Assembly (NCBI GenBank): GCA_963082975.1
Contig: OY720347.1
Location: forward strand, 9,406,225-9,470,224
DNA length: 64,000 bases
Source of the DNA: Labia minor
Lineage: Eukaryota > Arthropoda > Insecta > Dermaptera > Spongiphoridae
Direction: 5' to 3'
The notes under the pieces were generated by a model, which ran no database searches, was not told the DNA's origin, and saw only the letters and a list, made by a program, of their open reading frames with translations. The position numbers and the translations under genes are program-made. Positions 21,670 to 33,023 of this stretch are shown piece by piece. Each line of letters begins with the position of its first letter. The stretch's first letter is position 1.

Positions 21670-22370
21670 AGATGAGTCATCCGTGGTTTAGTGGTTAGCA
21701 TCATCTGCAGTAATGGAATCAATAAGAAAATTCGAAAGGAGATGTCTGTGTTTATCTGTAAATGTTAGGTGCCCCGCGGGAGTATCAGAATACAAAAAAT
21801 ATATTAAAAATTAAATAATATACAAACTTTCTAATTTAAACAGAATAGATTCTTTTATAATCAAACTAATTACTATAATTACTAAATACTGGTGGATAAA
21901 AAATTAAAATTGACTCGGTAAATTAATAATTTAATAATAATTTAATAGTATAAAAATACCTATCTTATTTTTAATCTTATCATTTCCCCTACCTCACCCC
22001 TATCCCTTATCATTTAATCCATCCATCTCCTAGTCCCTTCCATTCCTTCCATAGTTATGAATTTTTATGTTTGTATTCCATTGCCAGTTTTCTAAAATAA
22101 ATTTAAATGTTCATATTATTAAAAAAAAAGCTGTCACATTTCTTTCATATATCATGACACAAATTAATTGGAATATGAAAATAATGTTTCTTAAATATGT
22201 TTTCTTTTTAAGTGCTATTTAATCCGGCTGTCTTTAAGGATTTATATTCTTTTGTAATCTTATGTATATATATTTTCTATTCTAGCTAGTAAATACATTT
22301 AAAAATAAAAAAAGTGGTTAGCATTACAGTCTACCACACACTGATGTCTCGAGTTCCAATAATTAATAAT
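21670..22370 (+). mobile_element. tRNA-derived SINE heads and LINE-like tails
   Basis: At 21683-21701 the word GTGGTTTAGTGGTTAGCAT is a classic tRNA-like A-box region. At 22311-22358 a second, 5'-truncated piece has AGTGGTTAGCATTACAGTCT and, at the right distance, CTCGAGTTCCAAT, which looks like a B box. Between them lie pyrimidine-rich stretches and A-rich tails (22080-22125, 22290-22310) like LINE 3' ends. Individual boundaries are unclear. Confidence 0.55.
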
Positions 22371-22801
22371 TTCTCTTTAATGCTCTTATAATCTCGCAAA
22401 TAATAAAAAAGAATGTAATCCTGATGGTCTAATCAGGGGAAAATAATTAACCCATAATTAATAAAGATAGGAGGAGGAGGTGTTACTGTGTGAATTTCTA
22501 GGTGTAAAGAAACGGAAATAAATTTGAAAAATGTAGTTTACAGCTTGAATGCGTAGAATTTCTTTAAAAATTGAAAAAATGTAAAATAATTTTTTTACTA
22601 AGAACTATTTTCTTGAGAGAAAATTAATTTTCATTAGAAAGAAATTTTATTTTTTTGTTTAGAATCTTTATTTTTATTTGATTTTTAGAGAGACCTGAAA
22701 ATTTCTTCCTTAAAAAAAAGAAGTTTCTGATCAAACGGCAAAATTATTCTCACACCCGGGCGGCATATACCCTAAGAATGGCCCTGACAGTATATATATA
22801 T
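22371..22801. other. AT-rich spacer
   Basis: A purine patch (22466-22480) and AT-rich sequence; nothing assigned. Confidence 0.4.
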
Positions 22802-23268
22802 GTTAAGGTAAATGTACACTCTTGGGAAATGTACACATTTACCGGAAAATGTGTACATTTCCCAAAAAGTTAGGTATATGTGAACTGAATATAATGTATA
22901 TGTACATATACAATATTTTTGTTTTTTGTGATACAATCTGTTCTAGTTGGTTTTTAAATTTTTCTTTTTGTTCCATTGTTTTTCAAAAATTCTAACTAAA
23001 AAATAATTTTTTGTAGAAAAATTAAAATTTTAACTTACCTGAGTCTTATTTCTCTAAATATCTTAAATTATATCAGTATACTATGGCATTAATTAGTAAT
23101 CTATGCTCACATTTACCAAAACGACATGGTCATTGTGAATTCAATGTACATTTCCCTTATTTGAAATTGTAAATGTTAGTTGAATGCACATTACCCAAAT
23201 GAGGAGGCTAATGTGCACATTTACCGGAAAATGTGTACATTTGCCAAAATATCTACTTTTACCGTAAC
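22802..23268. mobile_element. MITE with repeated GTGTACATTT palindromic ends
   Basis: The left end GTTAAGGTAAATGTACAC and the right end, read inwards, GTTACGGTAAAAGTAGATA are imperfect inverted repeats. Each is followed by an ACATTTACCGGAAAATGTGT word centred on CCGG. The flanks are TA repeats, so the duplication is hidden. Non-coding, about 467 bp. Superfamily not assigned. Confidence 0.65.
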
Positions 23269-24683
23269 ATATATATATATATGGTATTTATAAAATATAC
23301 TAACTTGAAGTCTCTAACACTGCTACTATGTATTTTTATTAAGAGTAATATTTATTTATATATATATATATACATCATATAAACACAAATAAATGAAATA
23401 AATTAAATAGCTGGAGTGTCTGAGATAGTAATAAAAAAAATCGAAATTTTAATTTGAGAAAAAATATTCTTTACTTTGATATAATAACTTAAATTAAAAT
23501 AGAATTAATCAACATGTATATATGATAAACTAAATGATAATGTATTTTAATTTAATTTATATAAATTTATATAAATCGAAATGTATAATAAGAAAAAAGT
23601 AATTTAATTTAAATCTTTAAAATGTTTCAATTTAGAGACGCTAGATGTCGTAAGATTACAAAGAGTATTTTAATTGAGTTGTTTAAGAATTAAGAAATGT
23701 GCATGCATATTCCCCTTTATGCCCTTTTAATGGGTCTTTTTACATTTATTAAAAATATCGCATTTCTATATATATATATACCAATATTATTTTTTTTTTA
23801 AAAGACCAAATATCTAAATCAATGGTATAAAAGAAAAAAAAACTATTGTAATTTAAATGGATTATAATGAATACTTTTCTTTAAGATAAGAATTTAATTT
23901 AAACTTTGTAAAAATATAAAAACAAATAGATTAAATTTTTTGGTTTTGGTTTTTAACCGATAATTATATAACAAATGATTTATTATTAATTTGAACAAAT
24001 TTTAATAAATAAGAACTAAAATCGTAAAAATTCTTTATTCAAAAATGGAATAGAAATTGGAAATAAATTTGATATATGAATTAAATCTTTTATTTTATTT
24101 AACTTTAAATAACGTTTAAACTTTATTTTGAATTCTTGGATACTTGTGTATAAAAAATGATTTATTTATTTATTTATTACAATAAATATTTTAAGATTTT
24201 ATTTTCCGTATACTCTCCCTATAGAAATACCTAAACTAAATAACGAATTCCATACCGTTCTGTTATATGTGTTACATTAAAATGATCTGTTGACAATACC
24301 AATACCAACCACTCATCTCTATTATGAATACAATAAGCATATATGGACTTTTATTTAACTTATTTTAATGCTATATAATATTTTTAATTACTTTCCAAAT
24401 GAAAATCTATCCTGAAATCAATATTTATGCTTCAGAATCCGTTGAAAAAAAAATTAATCGGAGCAATACAAAAGGAGTTAGTTACTTGCAAATAGAATAA
24501 AACATAAAACATGATTATAATTAAGTAAATGTTATTAATGAAGTAATGTTTTTAAATATATTTTTTATAATTATTATATTAATTAAAAATTTATCTTTTA
24601 ATATTAAAAATTATTTTGAACTTCTTTCAAAATGAAAACCAACTCAATTTTTATCCATCAGATGGTGTGAATGAAAATTCAAA
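23269..24683. other. AT-rich spacer with a collapsed HINE-A
   Basis: Mostly AT-rich. At 23410-23432 the word AGCTGGAGTGTCT is joined directly to GAGATAGTAA: the two extreme ends of HINE-A (minus strand) with the whole body deleted. No gene found elsewhere in the block. Confidence 0.6.
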
Positions 24684-24898
24684 TATTAAATCAAATTATC
24701 GTTAAGTACATTAAAATTATTTAATTATAATTCAATTATATTTCTTCCATACCTTCTAGGGATCCATTGAAATATCTATAAAAATTTTCAAAAGTCTATC
24801 TCAATATTAAATTGATGAAAAATCGATTTCAATTTATCAAAAGAGCGGACAGACACAGGGACAGACAGACATGAAACGGAATTAATAAAAACGTTCTA
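24684..24898 (-). repeat. Family F repeat copy
   Basis: Reverse-complement match to 16851-17058 and 19916-20108, including CCTTCTAGGGATCCATTGAA and a GACA/GACAGACA array (24849-24872). Confidence 0.65.
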
Positions 24899-25411
24899 AT
24901 ATACTATAAAAAATAAATCTACTGTAACTTTATCTGATTATTGATATTTCTTTTTAGTTTTCTTTTTTAAACCATTGAATTTATTTATTTAAATTTTTTT
25001 TTAATTATTTGATATTATTATGAAAGTATGTATTGCTTTGTTAAAGAAATATCAATTAGTTTATTAGTGTTACAAATCTCGGTAGTTACTTAAATCAAAT
25101 TGTCATTAATTTTTATTTATTATTTTATTTTTTGTTCTGTCAATTATTGTTTTTCTACAATGCTTACAACTCTTATAATCTAAACGTCATTCAATCTTTA
25201 GTCTGATATATACATAATAGTATTTGATTTTCAGGATAATACTAAGTAACCTTCAAACAATAAATACATGTTGTTTGTTTAGAGGTTACAGTCATTTTAG
25301 TGACTCCAGTTTTGTAATTTACAAGAGAATGGAGATAGATGGAAAGGAATTTAGTCTGTTTTTTAAACAATACTTGAAGTTGTTCAAACGAAATAAAAAG
25401 GATTTCTTGGT
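24899..25411. other. AT-rich spacer
   Basis: No element or gene recognised. The open frame at 25224-25478 runs into the next repeat and has no domain. Confidence 0.4.
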
Positions 25412-25775
25412 AATTGTATACAATAACGGAAGCTTTAGGGATTTGGATAAAACTTTACCAATGAATTCCTTTTTTTAATTCTAAGGAATTTTTTTCTTAT
25501 GCAATATGAGTCTCTTCTAGTTTACAAGATAAATTTTTTTAAAATTTATATATAAATCCATTGATATTCTATTTAGATACCATGTTTTATTCATTTGGCC
25601 AGAAGAGGGCTCCACTAATTTTTTTTTGGGGGGGTTTCCAATTCAATTTTTTTAGATATATGAAAATTAAAAAAATAATTATTTAAATAATTTTTCTATA
25701 TCCAAACCGTACCGAAAAAAACTAGAAAATTATTGAATAAGTGAATAATTAGTGAATTAGTCAATAAAACATTAC

Positions 25776-25989
25776 TAAAGCCTAGTTTACACGGGGTTAG
25801 TTCTTGTCATTAGTTCAGGGGTGGGCAAATACTTTTAAGAGCGGGCCAAAATGAAATTTTCAAAATGTCTTCCGGGCCGGAGGACCATATTTCGAAAACA
25901 CTAATAAAAAAAATTTATCCCGCGCTTAAAAGTATTTGCCCACCCCTGAACTAATGACAAGAACTAAGCCCCTGTAAACTAGACATAAA
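25776..25989. mobile_element. Foldback MITE with TAAA target duplication
   Basis: The element is 25780-25985. Its arms of about 65 bp are inverted repeats: CTAGTTTACACGGGG, TAGTTCTTGTCATTAGTTCA and GGGGTGGGCAAATACTTTTA are all mirrored on the right. Comparison with the empty site in the sister copies (CATTACTAAATGGCTG) shows TAAA duplicated on both sides. The inner arm looks like a hAT tip (CAGGGGTGGGCAAA), so the whole may be a fused structure. Confidence 0.75.
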
Positions 25990-26037
25990 TGACTGCTCGT
26001 TCATAACTAGTTTATCTGTCAAAGTTTAATAATTTTT

Positions 26038-26660
26038 ACCGACCGACGATAGTAAGGGAGGTATTGTTTTCACACCAAATTTCACATGTGGAGATTTTTA
26101 CATATCTCCACGAATCATGCATTTTCTTAACAGAAAAAAGTATTTTTAGCATGATGTCTGTCCGTCCGTCCGTCCGTCCGTATAGATATATAGCCTGAAC
26201 GGCTCAACAGATTTTGATTAAATTTGGTATATTTACTTAATGCATCAGTGGGATGAATTGATCAACTTTTGGTGCAAATCCGGAAACCGGAAGTGGTAGT
26301 ATTAGCGATCGACGATAGGAAGGGAAGGGTTATTTTCACACCAAATTTCACATGAGGAGATTTTTTTATATATCACCACGAATCATGCACTTTGTATTGG
26401 TTTTATCCTCGGGAAAATCATATTTATTAGTTTTTTCTTGATTTAAAATTATATGACGTCATCCAGCCATGACGTCACAGCCTGGTCTTGCATATATATA
26501 TTATAAATAAAATAAAATTAAAAATATTTATGTTCTATCCATATCTGTTTTTTATTACATTAATAGATATATTAAAATTATTTGAAATTGTTTCTGTAGC
26601 TGGAAATTAATTTATTTCAAACCGTCGGTCGGTTCGGACCTGGCCACAGGTCAACTTATT
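26038..26660 (+). mobile_element. HINE-C, complete copy
   Basis: The tip ACCGACCGACGATAGTAAGG is followed by a GTCCGTCC array (26159-26180) and, further on, two TGACGTCA palindromes at about 26453-26477. It closes with the inverted tip CGTCGGTCGGT, the hairpin GACCTG-GCCA-CAGGTC and AACTTATT. It interrupts the family G sequence after a TTTTT run. About 623 bp, non-coding. Confidence 0.88.
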
Positions 26661-26799
26661 ATTTCGTAAATTACAACAGACGGAAAAATAATGCATAAGG
26701 AAAGTTTCTTTGGAATTAAAAAAGGAATCCACTGACAAAGTTTCTTTTAAATCCCTGAAGCTTTCTGTTTTGTAAAAAAAATTACCAAATTTATTTTTA

Positions 26800-27215
26800 T
26801 TAATATCAAACTATGATAAATAATATTCATGTGTTATGTGTAGATTATATTTAAACTTACCGTTTTCTAACTTATGCATTTTATAGTATTTTATCTAACC
26901 AACGATTATACCGAAAAAACTACTTTTTTAAATACGAGAGATAAATTTATATATTATATATCATTTACTTTATTTTCTGATTATAAAGACGAATCAATTC
27001 ATATTTCATCGATATCTTAATTATTTTCATTGAATTCATAGAAAAAACGTGATTTTTAACAAATATTATAGCGAAAATGCCACTTTTTTTAAATACGAGG
27101 GATATATTTATAACATTCATGTGTATGTGGGTATATGTAGATATATTATATTTATACTTACCGTTTTCTAACTTATCCATTTTATATGAATTGATAGTTT
27201 TTTTATCCAACCGAT
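26800..27215. repeat. Family H repeat, tandem-like units
   Basis: The word TTACCGTTTTCTAACTTATGC-type occurs at 26859 and 27160, about 300 bp apart, with AAATACGAG..ATA and CATTGAATTCATAGA words between. The same words make up 28575-28860. The open frame at 26965-27210 simply reads through it. Confidence 0.55.
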
Positions 27216-27464
27216 AACTAGCTATCTAATTCAAATAAAGACACAAATTTCTCTATGTATAGATAATTTTAGTTAATTAACTAATAACTAGATTGATTTT
27301 TAAGATCACTTAAAATTTTATATTGAATAGATGATCTAGAAGATAAACACTTCTTCCTCTACATATGTATATCTCTTTTATTTTATTTTTTTTCTTTTAA
27401 TCAATTCATGTTTTTTTTGGGGTTTGGATGAAAAATCTGTAAATTTTTATAGAATACTTATTAA

Positions 27465-27650
27465 ATAAACACTAGATGTACGAGTTTTCTCAAATTTATT
27501 GATATATTAGAGTTTTATGCGCATTTCGGCGATTATGCCATCATCAGAAGCTTTCTACTTATCAACTCAGCTCAGCTTCTGATGATGGCGTAAACTTCAT
27601 CGAATGCCAATACTAGAGCGAAAAGGTCACCAATGTTTAGTGTTTTGCAA
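27465..27650 (-). mobile_element. Possible Penelope-like remnant with hammerhead-like motifs
   Basis: An inverted pair of GCCATCATCAGAAGCT words (27537-27552, and inverted at 27573-27588) sits between AAACACTA ends. On the minus strand the left arm reads AGCTTCTGATGATGGC, then ATAATCGCC, then GAAATGCGCATAAAACT. CTGATGA, a GC stem and GAAA appear in the right order and spacing for a hammerhead core. The right arm keeps CTGATGA but has GAAT. Such motifs mark Penelope-like element termini; no protein part remains. Confidence 0.4.
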
Positions 27651-28574
27651 ATGATTTTTAATTGTACTTTTAAATAAAAACAGAACAATTAAGAAGAAAG
27701 CACTTTATAGTTCATATACTATGTACGATATATACCTAAACACATATTATTAATTGGTACCCGAATAAATTTCTTAAAATCAAATGGAATTAAAAATTCC
27801 AAAAAAAAAAAAAATATAATTTCCATTTTTAGAAAAACAAATCATGATTTTATTTTAAATTAATAATAAAGTTTTAACAAATTAATAATTTTCTTAAATG
27901 AAAATAGAATCAATAGAATTTATTAGAATTTGTTGACTTGATTGTGGATGAATTTTTTTTCTTTTTTAAAATCAATTCAATAAAATAATACAATGTTTTT
28001 TTTTTCTTTGTAATATCTGCATAAATTTCAAATTATATAATTAGAGATTTTAGAATGTCTCAATCAAATTTTGCATAAATATTACCGTTACAAAAAAAAT
28101 TGTTGAGGAAATTATTGTCGAAATAATATAAATATAAATAAAAATTTATAAAATAACGTTTTTCTGATGGACTATAAAGAATAAAATAATTTTTCTATAA
28201 GCCTGACAAAGTTTATGGATTAATTGCTTCATATTCAACGAAAAACGAAGGGCACATTTAGATTTATTTATTTATATGAAAAATCAAGTCAAATTTTTGT
28301 AATAATAAAAATTTAATTAAACACGTAAACTGACAAATTTTTTTATCAGTTTATAAGAAATTAATCTTTTATTATTTTTATAATATAATATACTTATATC
28401 AAAAAATGTATCAAAATTTAAAAAATTTTTTATTAAATTTACATATTATCAATCAAATCCAAAATGGTTGATTATATTAGAAAATATAGTGTTACTTATT
28501 AATGAAGTGTTTTAGTGTGGTATGTATGTATGTATAGTATGTATGAATTATAGCTCTATAAAGGAAGTAAATTG
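27651..28574. other. AT-rich spacer
   Basis: AT-rich filler with poly(A) and poly(T) runs and a short GTAT array near 28520-28545. Nothing assigned. Confidence 0.45.
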
Positions 28575-28860
28575 CATAGAAATTTATGTATTATATATCA
28601 TTTTTTTCATTTTCTGATTCTAAATACGAAAAAATTAATATATCATCCATATCTTAGTTATTTTCATTGGATCCATAGAGAAAACCTTATTTTTAAGAAA
28701 TATTATAGCGAAAATACTATTTTTTTAAATACCATGGATATATTTATCTATTATATATCATTTTCTTCATTTCCTGATTATAAAGATAAATCAATTCATA
28801 TTTCATCGATATCTTAATTATTTTCATTGAATTCATAGAGAAAACGTGATCTTTTAACTT
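28575..28860. repeat. Family H tandem repeat, about 160-bp period
   Basis: TATATATCATTTTTTTCATT at about 28593 and TATATATCATTTTCTTCATT at about 28753 start two units. They share TTTCTGATT/TTCCTGATT, ATATCTTAGTTATTTTCATT and CATAGAGAAAAC words. Related to 26800-27215. The open frame at 28572-28817 is a by-product. Confidence 0.55.
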
Positions 28861-28974
28861 TTAATCTTATTATCGGGTTTGGCTGATTATATTAATACCT
28901 TATTCACCGAATCCCCTTTCAAATTATTTAATAAGACCATAAATAAAAAAACAATAGTCATGTGAAACTTGTTA

Positions 28975-29150
28975 TTTTTTTCCTATTCCCAAAACTGAAG
29001 AAACCAATAAAAGGAAAATGTTTTGCCACATTGGATGAGATAAAGTCGGAATCGAAGAATGAGCTGATGGCTATACCGAAAAGTGCATTTCAAAAGTAAA
29101 GGGATCGAAAATGGATATTGATGAATAAATAAATACTTTTGGAAGCGTTA
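28975..29150 (+). pseudogene. Mariner transposase C-terminal remnant
   Basis: The stretch from TTTCCTATTCCCAAAACTGA to AAAATGGATATTGATGAATA matches the same region of 38100-38295 and 46210-46400 at DNA level. It encodes fragments of the FLFPKLKxPxK and TxDEIKSESKNELM segments with frame breaks. Upstream and downstream mariner sequence is gone. Confidence 0.7.
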
Positions 29151-29368
29151 CTTCAAATAACATTTAGTTGGGAAAGCTTCTGTTTGACGCCCCTGAGAGA
29201 AAGAAACCCCGAGACATAACTCACACGCCTCATCACTACTTACAATTAATATATATATATATATTTGCAGTTTTTCTTAAATCAATTTTACTATAAAACA
29301 ATATATTCCAAGTAAATAAATCGACGTGAATATTAATATTAATATTTTTAATAAATATTGACGTAAAT

Positions 29369-29709
29369 GGTGCACCTAGAAACACTAACGAATCTTCGAT
29401 ACTCTCGGAGTATCGATACTTTGCTTCCGATACCATCGATTCTTGTAATCGATAATTTAACTTCCGATACTAGTACAGCATCGATGCCCATACCTGTGGT
29501 GCGAAAAAAGTATCGAATGGGTACTCAGGGCACCTAGCAGGGTCTAAAAAAACAGATCAAATGTTTTTTTGGAATAATCTTTTTTTATGATACCGATACT
29601 TTGGATTATCGATACTTTGGAGTCCGATACTATCGATATTTAGCCTTTCGATACCTACCGATACTAAGAACCGATACTTAGCTTTCGATATCGTGTCCCT
29701 AGGTGCACC
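29369..29709. mobile_element. hAT-type MITE packed with TATCGATA motifs
   Basis: The element is 29377-29701, 325 bp. The ends TAGAAACAC and GTGTCCCTA are flanked by an exact 8-bp duplication GGTGCACC (29369-29376, 29702-29709). The interior holds many CGATAC/TATCGATA words on both strands, likely transposase-binding or host-factor sites. Non-coding. Confidence 0.85.
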
Positions 29710-30225
29710 TTTATAGTGAACATTGCAATATTGTCAATAATTGATCGTTCATTGAAATATAAACGAAAGTATCGTTATTTTTTTTTTATTAATCTTAATT
29801 TTATTATTAGGTCCTTACAAAATAAGTATATATTAATTCGATTTTTAATCTTATTCCTCTGTTTTAGAGAAAAGAGATTAAAGTTTAAAACAATTACCAT
29901 ACTAATTTATAATTTAATATTGAATTGAATGTAATATTTTAAAAAAATATATAAAACTAAAAATAATAAATAAGAAATGACATAATAATGATATCGAAAA
30001 ATCCTTTAGTTAGTAAGGATAGCTTAAGATAAAAAAAATATGAAACATTTATTAAAATTTAATAATAGTTAGCAAATCGTTAGCTTTAAAATCATATTCC
30101 ATGGGTCCTTTACATTCAGTTTTAGAAATATCTTCCAATTACTAAATAATATCATTTTCTTTTTAATTTATATGATTAATATTAAAACATTGTTTGATCA
30201 GTAAAGCTTAATCGAAATACATATT
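29710..30225. other. AT-rich spacer
   Basis: No feature recognised. The open frame at 29716-29928 is AT-driven. Confidence 0.45.
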
Positions 30226-31040
30226 TTTATTGAAAGACTGATGAATTAAGAAATAGGCACCAATATTGAAGTAATGTGTGTGCATGTGTGTGTGTCGGGA
30301 GGGGGGAGGTCGTTTTATATAAACTGAGCACGTGATATACGGATGGTGTCAAGAGCAGGTGCCATGGCCACAGGACACCCACAAAACAGACAAATACTGT
30401 CAAATACAAAACCAACCCCTTTTACATGCACTTTAAACAAAACATAAATAAATAAAACCATATTTAGTGAACAGAAATTTGTATTTGTCATATTTGATTG
30501 ACACAAATGAAATTGATAAAGACAAAAATAGATGGATTGTGATATAGAATATATTTATTTAAATAAAAATGCGATTTAAATTAATGTTAAACTGTTTTAG
30601 TTTTATTTTTTTTTTTAATCAATTCGAGTGAGTTTTTCGATATTTTTTTCTATAATCAAATCTATTTAAATTTATATTCAATATATTTTTCAAATTTTGA
30701 TTAAATTATAAATAGAATAGAATAGAAAATTAATTTTATTTTGTTATTTTCAATTTTAAAATTACTTTTTATCTAAATTTAAACTACATATATAAATTAC
30801 AATAGTATTATCTATAATATTTATCTAAATTGTAGGATGTTCCAAAAATAGACATAAATATAATATCAAGTTAATATAATGAGAGAGAGAAAGAGAGAGG
30901 GGGGGGGGAGAAGAGAGAGGAGGAAAAAAGATCGCCTATGGACACGGCAAAATGATTTCTCAATCGACTTGATTGTATGGATTTGGAAAGAGAAATTAAG
31001 ATTCATGAAATGAACCGGACACCGTAATATTCGGCAATGA
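30226..31040. other. Mixed region with two moderately complex patches
   Basis: 30250-30420 (TG repeats, a G run, then GTGTCAAGAGCAGGTGCCAT) and 30880-31030 (purine tract, then ATCGCCTATGGACACGGCAA) stand out from AT filler. They could be small regulatory elements or decayed exons. The overlapping minus-strand frames at 30227-30506 show no domain. Confidence 0.3.
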
Positions 31041-33020
31041 ACATCATAAATGAGTAAAGATTGAGTAACAGTAAATATATATATCTATATATCCGAAATA
31101 AAATTATATAAATTCTTAAAAAGTTTGATCAGTTATGAAAAATTAATAATAATTATAAATAGATAAATAGAGATTTTATGAAGTTTTTAATATTATTATT
31201 ATTATTATTACCTTTTTTGTATTTTTATTTTTTTGTTTTTTGAACCCAAAAATGTATTAACAATTTAGGTACATAATTGTGTAAATTTAAAAATAAATAA
31301 AAATATTTTCATTAAATATTACAAAAGGGTATTTTTAATTTATTACGGCATTTATATATTACAAATGTTTAGTGTTAATCAATTTCAAATACTATTAAAA
31401 TTATGTTATGTGAAAATATAATCTAAATTTTTTAAATAATAAATTTTAATAGATAAAATTTTCATTTTTTTTTTTTGTTTATATTTAATTTTTAAATTTT
31501 ATGGGTACAATTAATTCATAGTTTATAACATTATTAAGTAAATTCAAGAATAACCAATCAATTGAAAGAAAAATTGTGCCTTGTAGATAGGCAATCAGTG
31601 TTACGGCTACCAATGCAGTACCTAGAAGCATACTTTTCAATTATTTCCATTATTTTTAATTCAAATTCAACCAATATTTATATTTTAATAATTCTATATA
31701 TAGACAGCCCTATTTTATTTGAATATATTTATATTTATTACTGTAAAAATTTGATAAATTTCATTAAATAAATAATTAAATATGAATACAATATTGTAAA
31801 ATATTTAATTTAAAAATTTAATCAAATTAATATTATCTAATCTTAAAACTACTTATTATTCTATAATAATTAATTAATTAATTAATGTAAGAAAACATGT
31901 AGTCGAACCTGTTCATTTTATAATGACTTGACTAATAATAATAATAATAATAAAAATTGTAATTTGTTTTTATTTTTTTATTGATTTATTTTAAATAATT
32001 TAATTAAGTAACATATATGTTAAGTATATACCATTGATGAATTAATAAAATTTTATTTAAAAAAAAAATAATTTTAATGTTTAAATGAGTATCTAATTCA
32101 AAAGTAATACCCCCTGTAGTTAAACTTAGTTTCATCTTATTTTGATAATATTTTTAAGAAAATCCAATAAAGAGTTGGTTTGTAGGACATGGATTTATCG
32201 AAAACGTGTTTTAAGGCCTAATTTGACCTTCAGGTGGTCCGAAATGAAGTGTTGGTGTCGATTTTATTAAAAATGAGTGTTTCCTGTTTTATTTCAAACT
32301 ACAAAATTATAATATATCTCTTTATATTTTGACAATATGTGTAATTTCTAGGTATACATACCTAATTTATGTATTATAAATTAATAAATCATATTATAAT
32401 TTAAAAAAAAAATACTTATATCAATTTTAAAATAGAATTTTGTGAAAATAATTTCATTATATTTAAATCATGTGTTTAAATCTTTTTTTTATTTATCTGT
32501 ATGTATTCTTGAATGTGTGTGTATGTGTGAGTAAATTGTCTAGGAAAATCTAGATAAATGATTACCGTTCTACTTGATTTGCTCATGTACTAATATGGCC
32601 AACATCCAAAAGTTTGTTTTCTTTCGAGCCCCTGGCTGATATGGATTAATTAAAGTTTGGAAAGGATTCGTTGCCACATTTAACCTTGGAATTGATTTTT
32701 AAAAGAAATTAGTTTTGAATCGAGAATCTATCTATAGAGAGAGATAGAGTGAGAGAAATAGATTTGAAATATTAAAAAAAAAGATTTATAATAGTTATTA
32801 AAAATGAAAAGAATTTTCACTCAAATTAAAGAATCATTTAAATGAAAATTTCATAGTTTTTCATTATTATAATAGATGAATTATTTTAATTTTTATATTT
32901 TTTAATGATAAAAAATTATTAATAGATATTATTTTGTATTGTTAGTGAATAAAATACAATTATTATTTGATATAATTAATAAATATAATTAATTATAAGA
33001 TAACCTCTGTATAACTCACC
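31041..33020. other. AT-rich spacer with one complex patch
   Basis: AT-rich except for 32150-32290 and 32550-32700 (GATATGGATTAATTAAAG, GAAAGGATTCGTTGCCACA). No domain, RNA gene or element ends seen. Confidence 0.4.
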
Positions 33021-33023
33021 ATT

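Larger units (their letters stand above)
25412..26790. mobile_element. Family G long-TIR element with two nested insertions
   Basis: The outer arms are long inverted repeats: AACGGAAGCTTTAGGGATTT near 25424 and the inverted TTTAAATCCCTGAAGCTTTC near 26747, each with a GGAATTAAAAAAGGAATCC-type word. Sister copies are at 41130-41612 and 47528-47989. Against them, this copy has gained a foldback element (25780-25985) and a complete HINE-C (26038-26660). No transposase is visible in any copy. Confidence 0.75.

Noticed and set aside
21683..21701. Possible functional tRNA gene
   Set aside because: A-box-like word only; no complete cloverleaf or matching acceptor stem, and a truncated relative lies nearby, so a SINE remnant is more likely.
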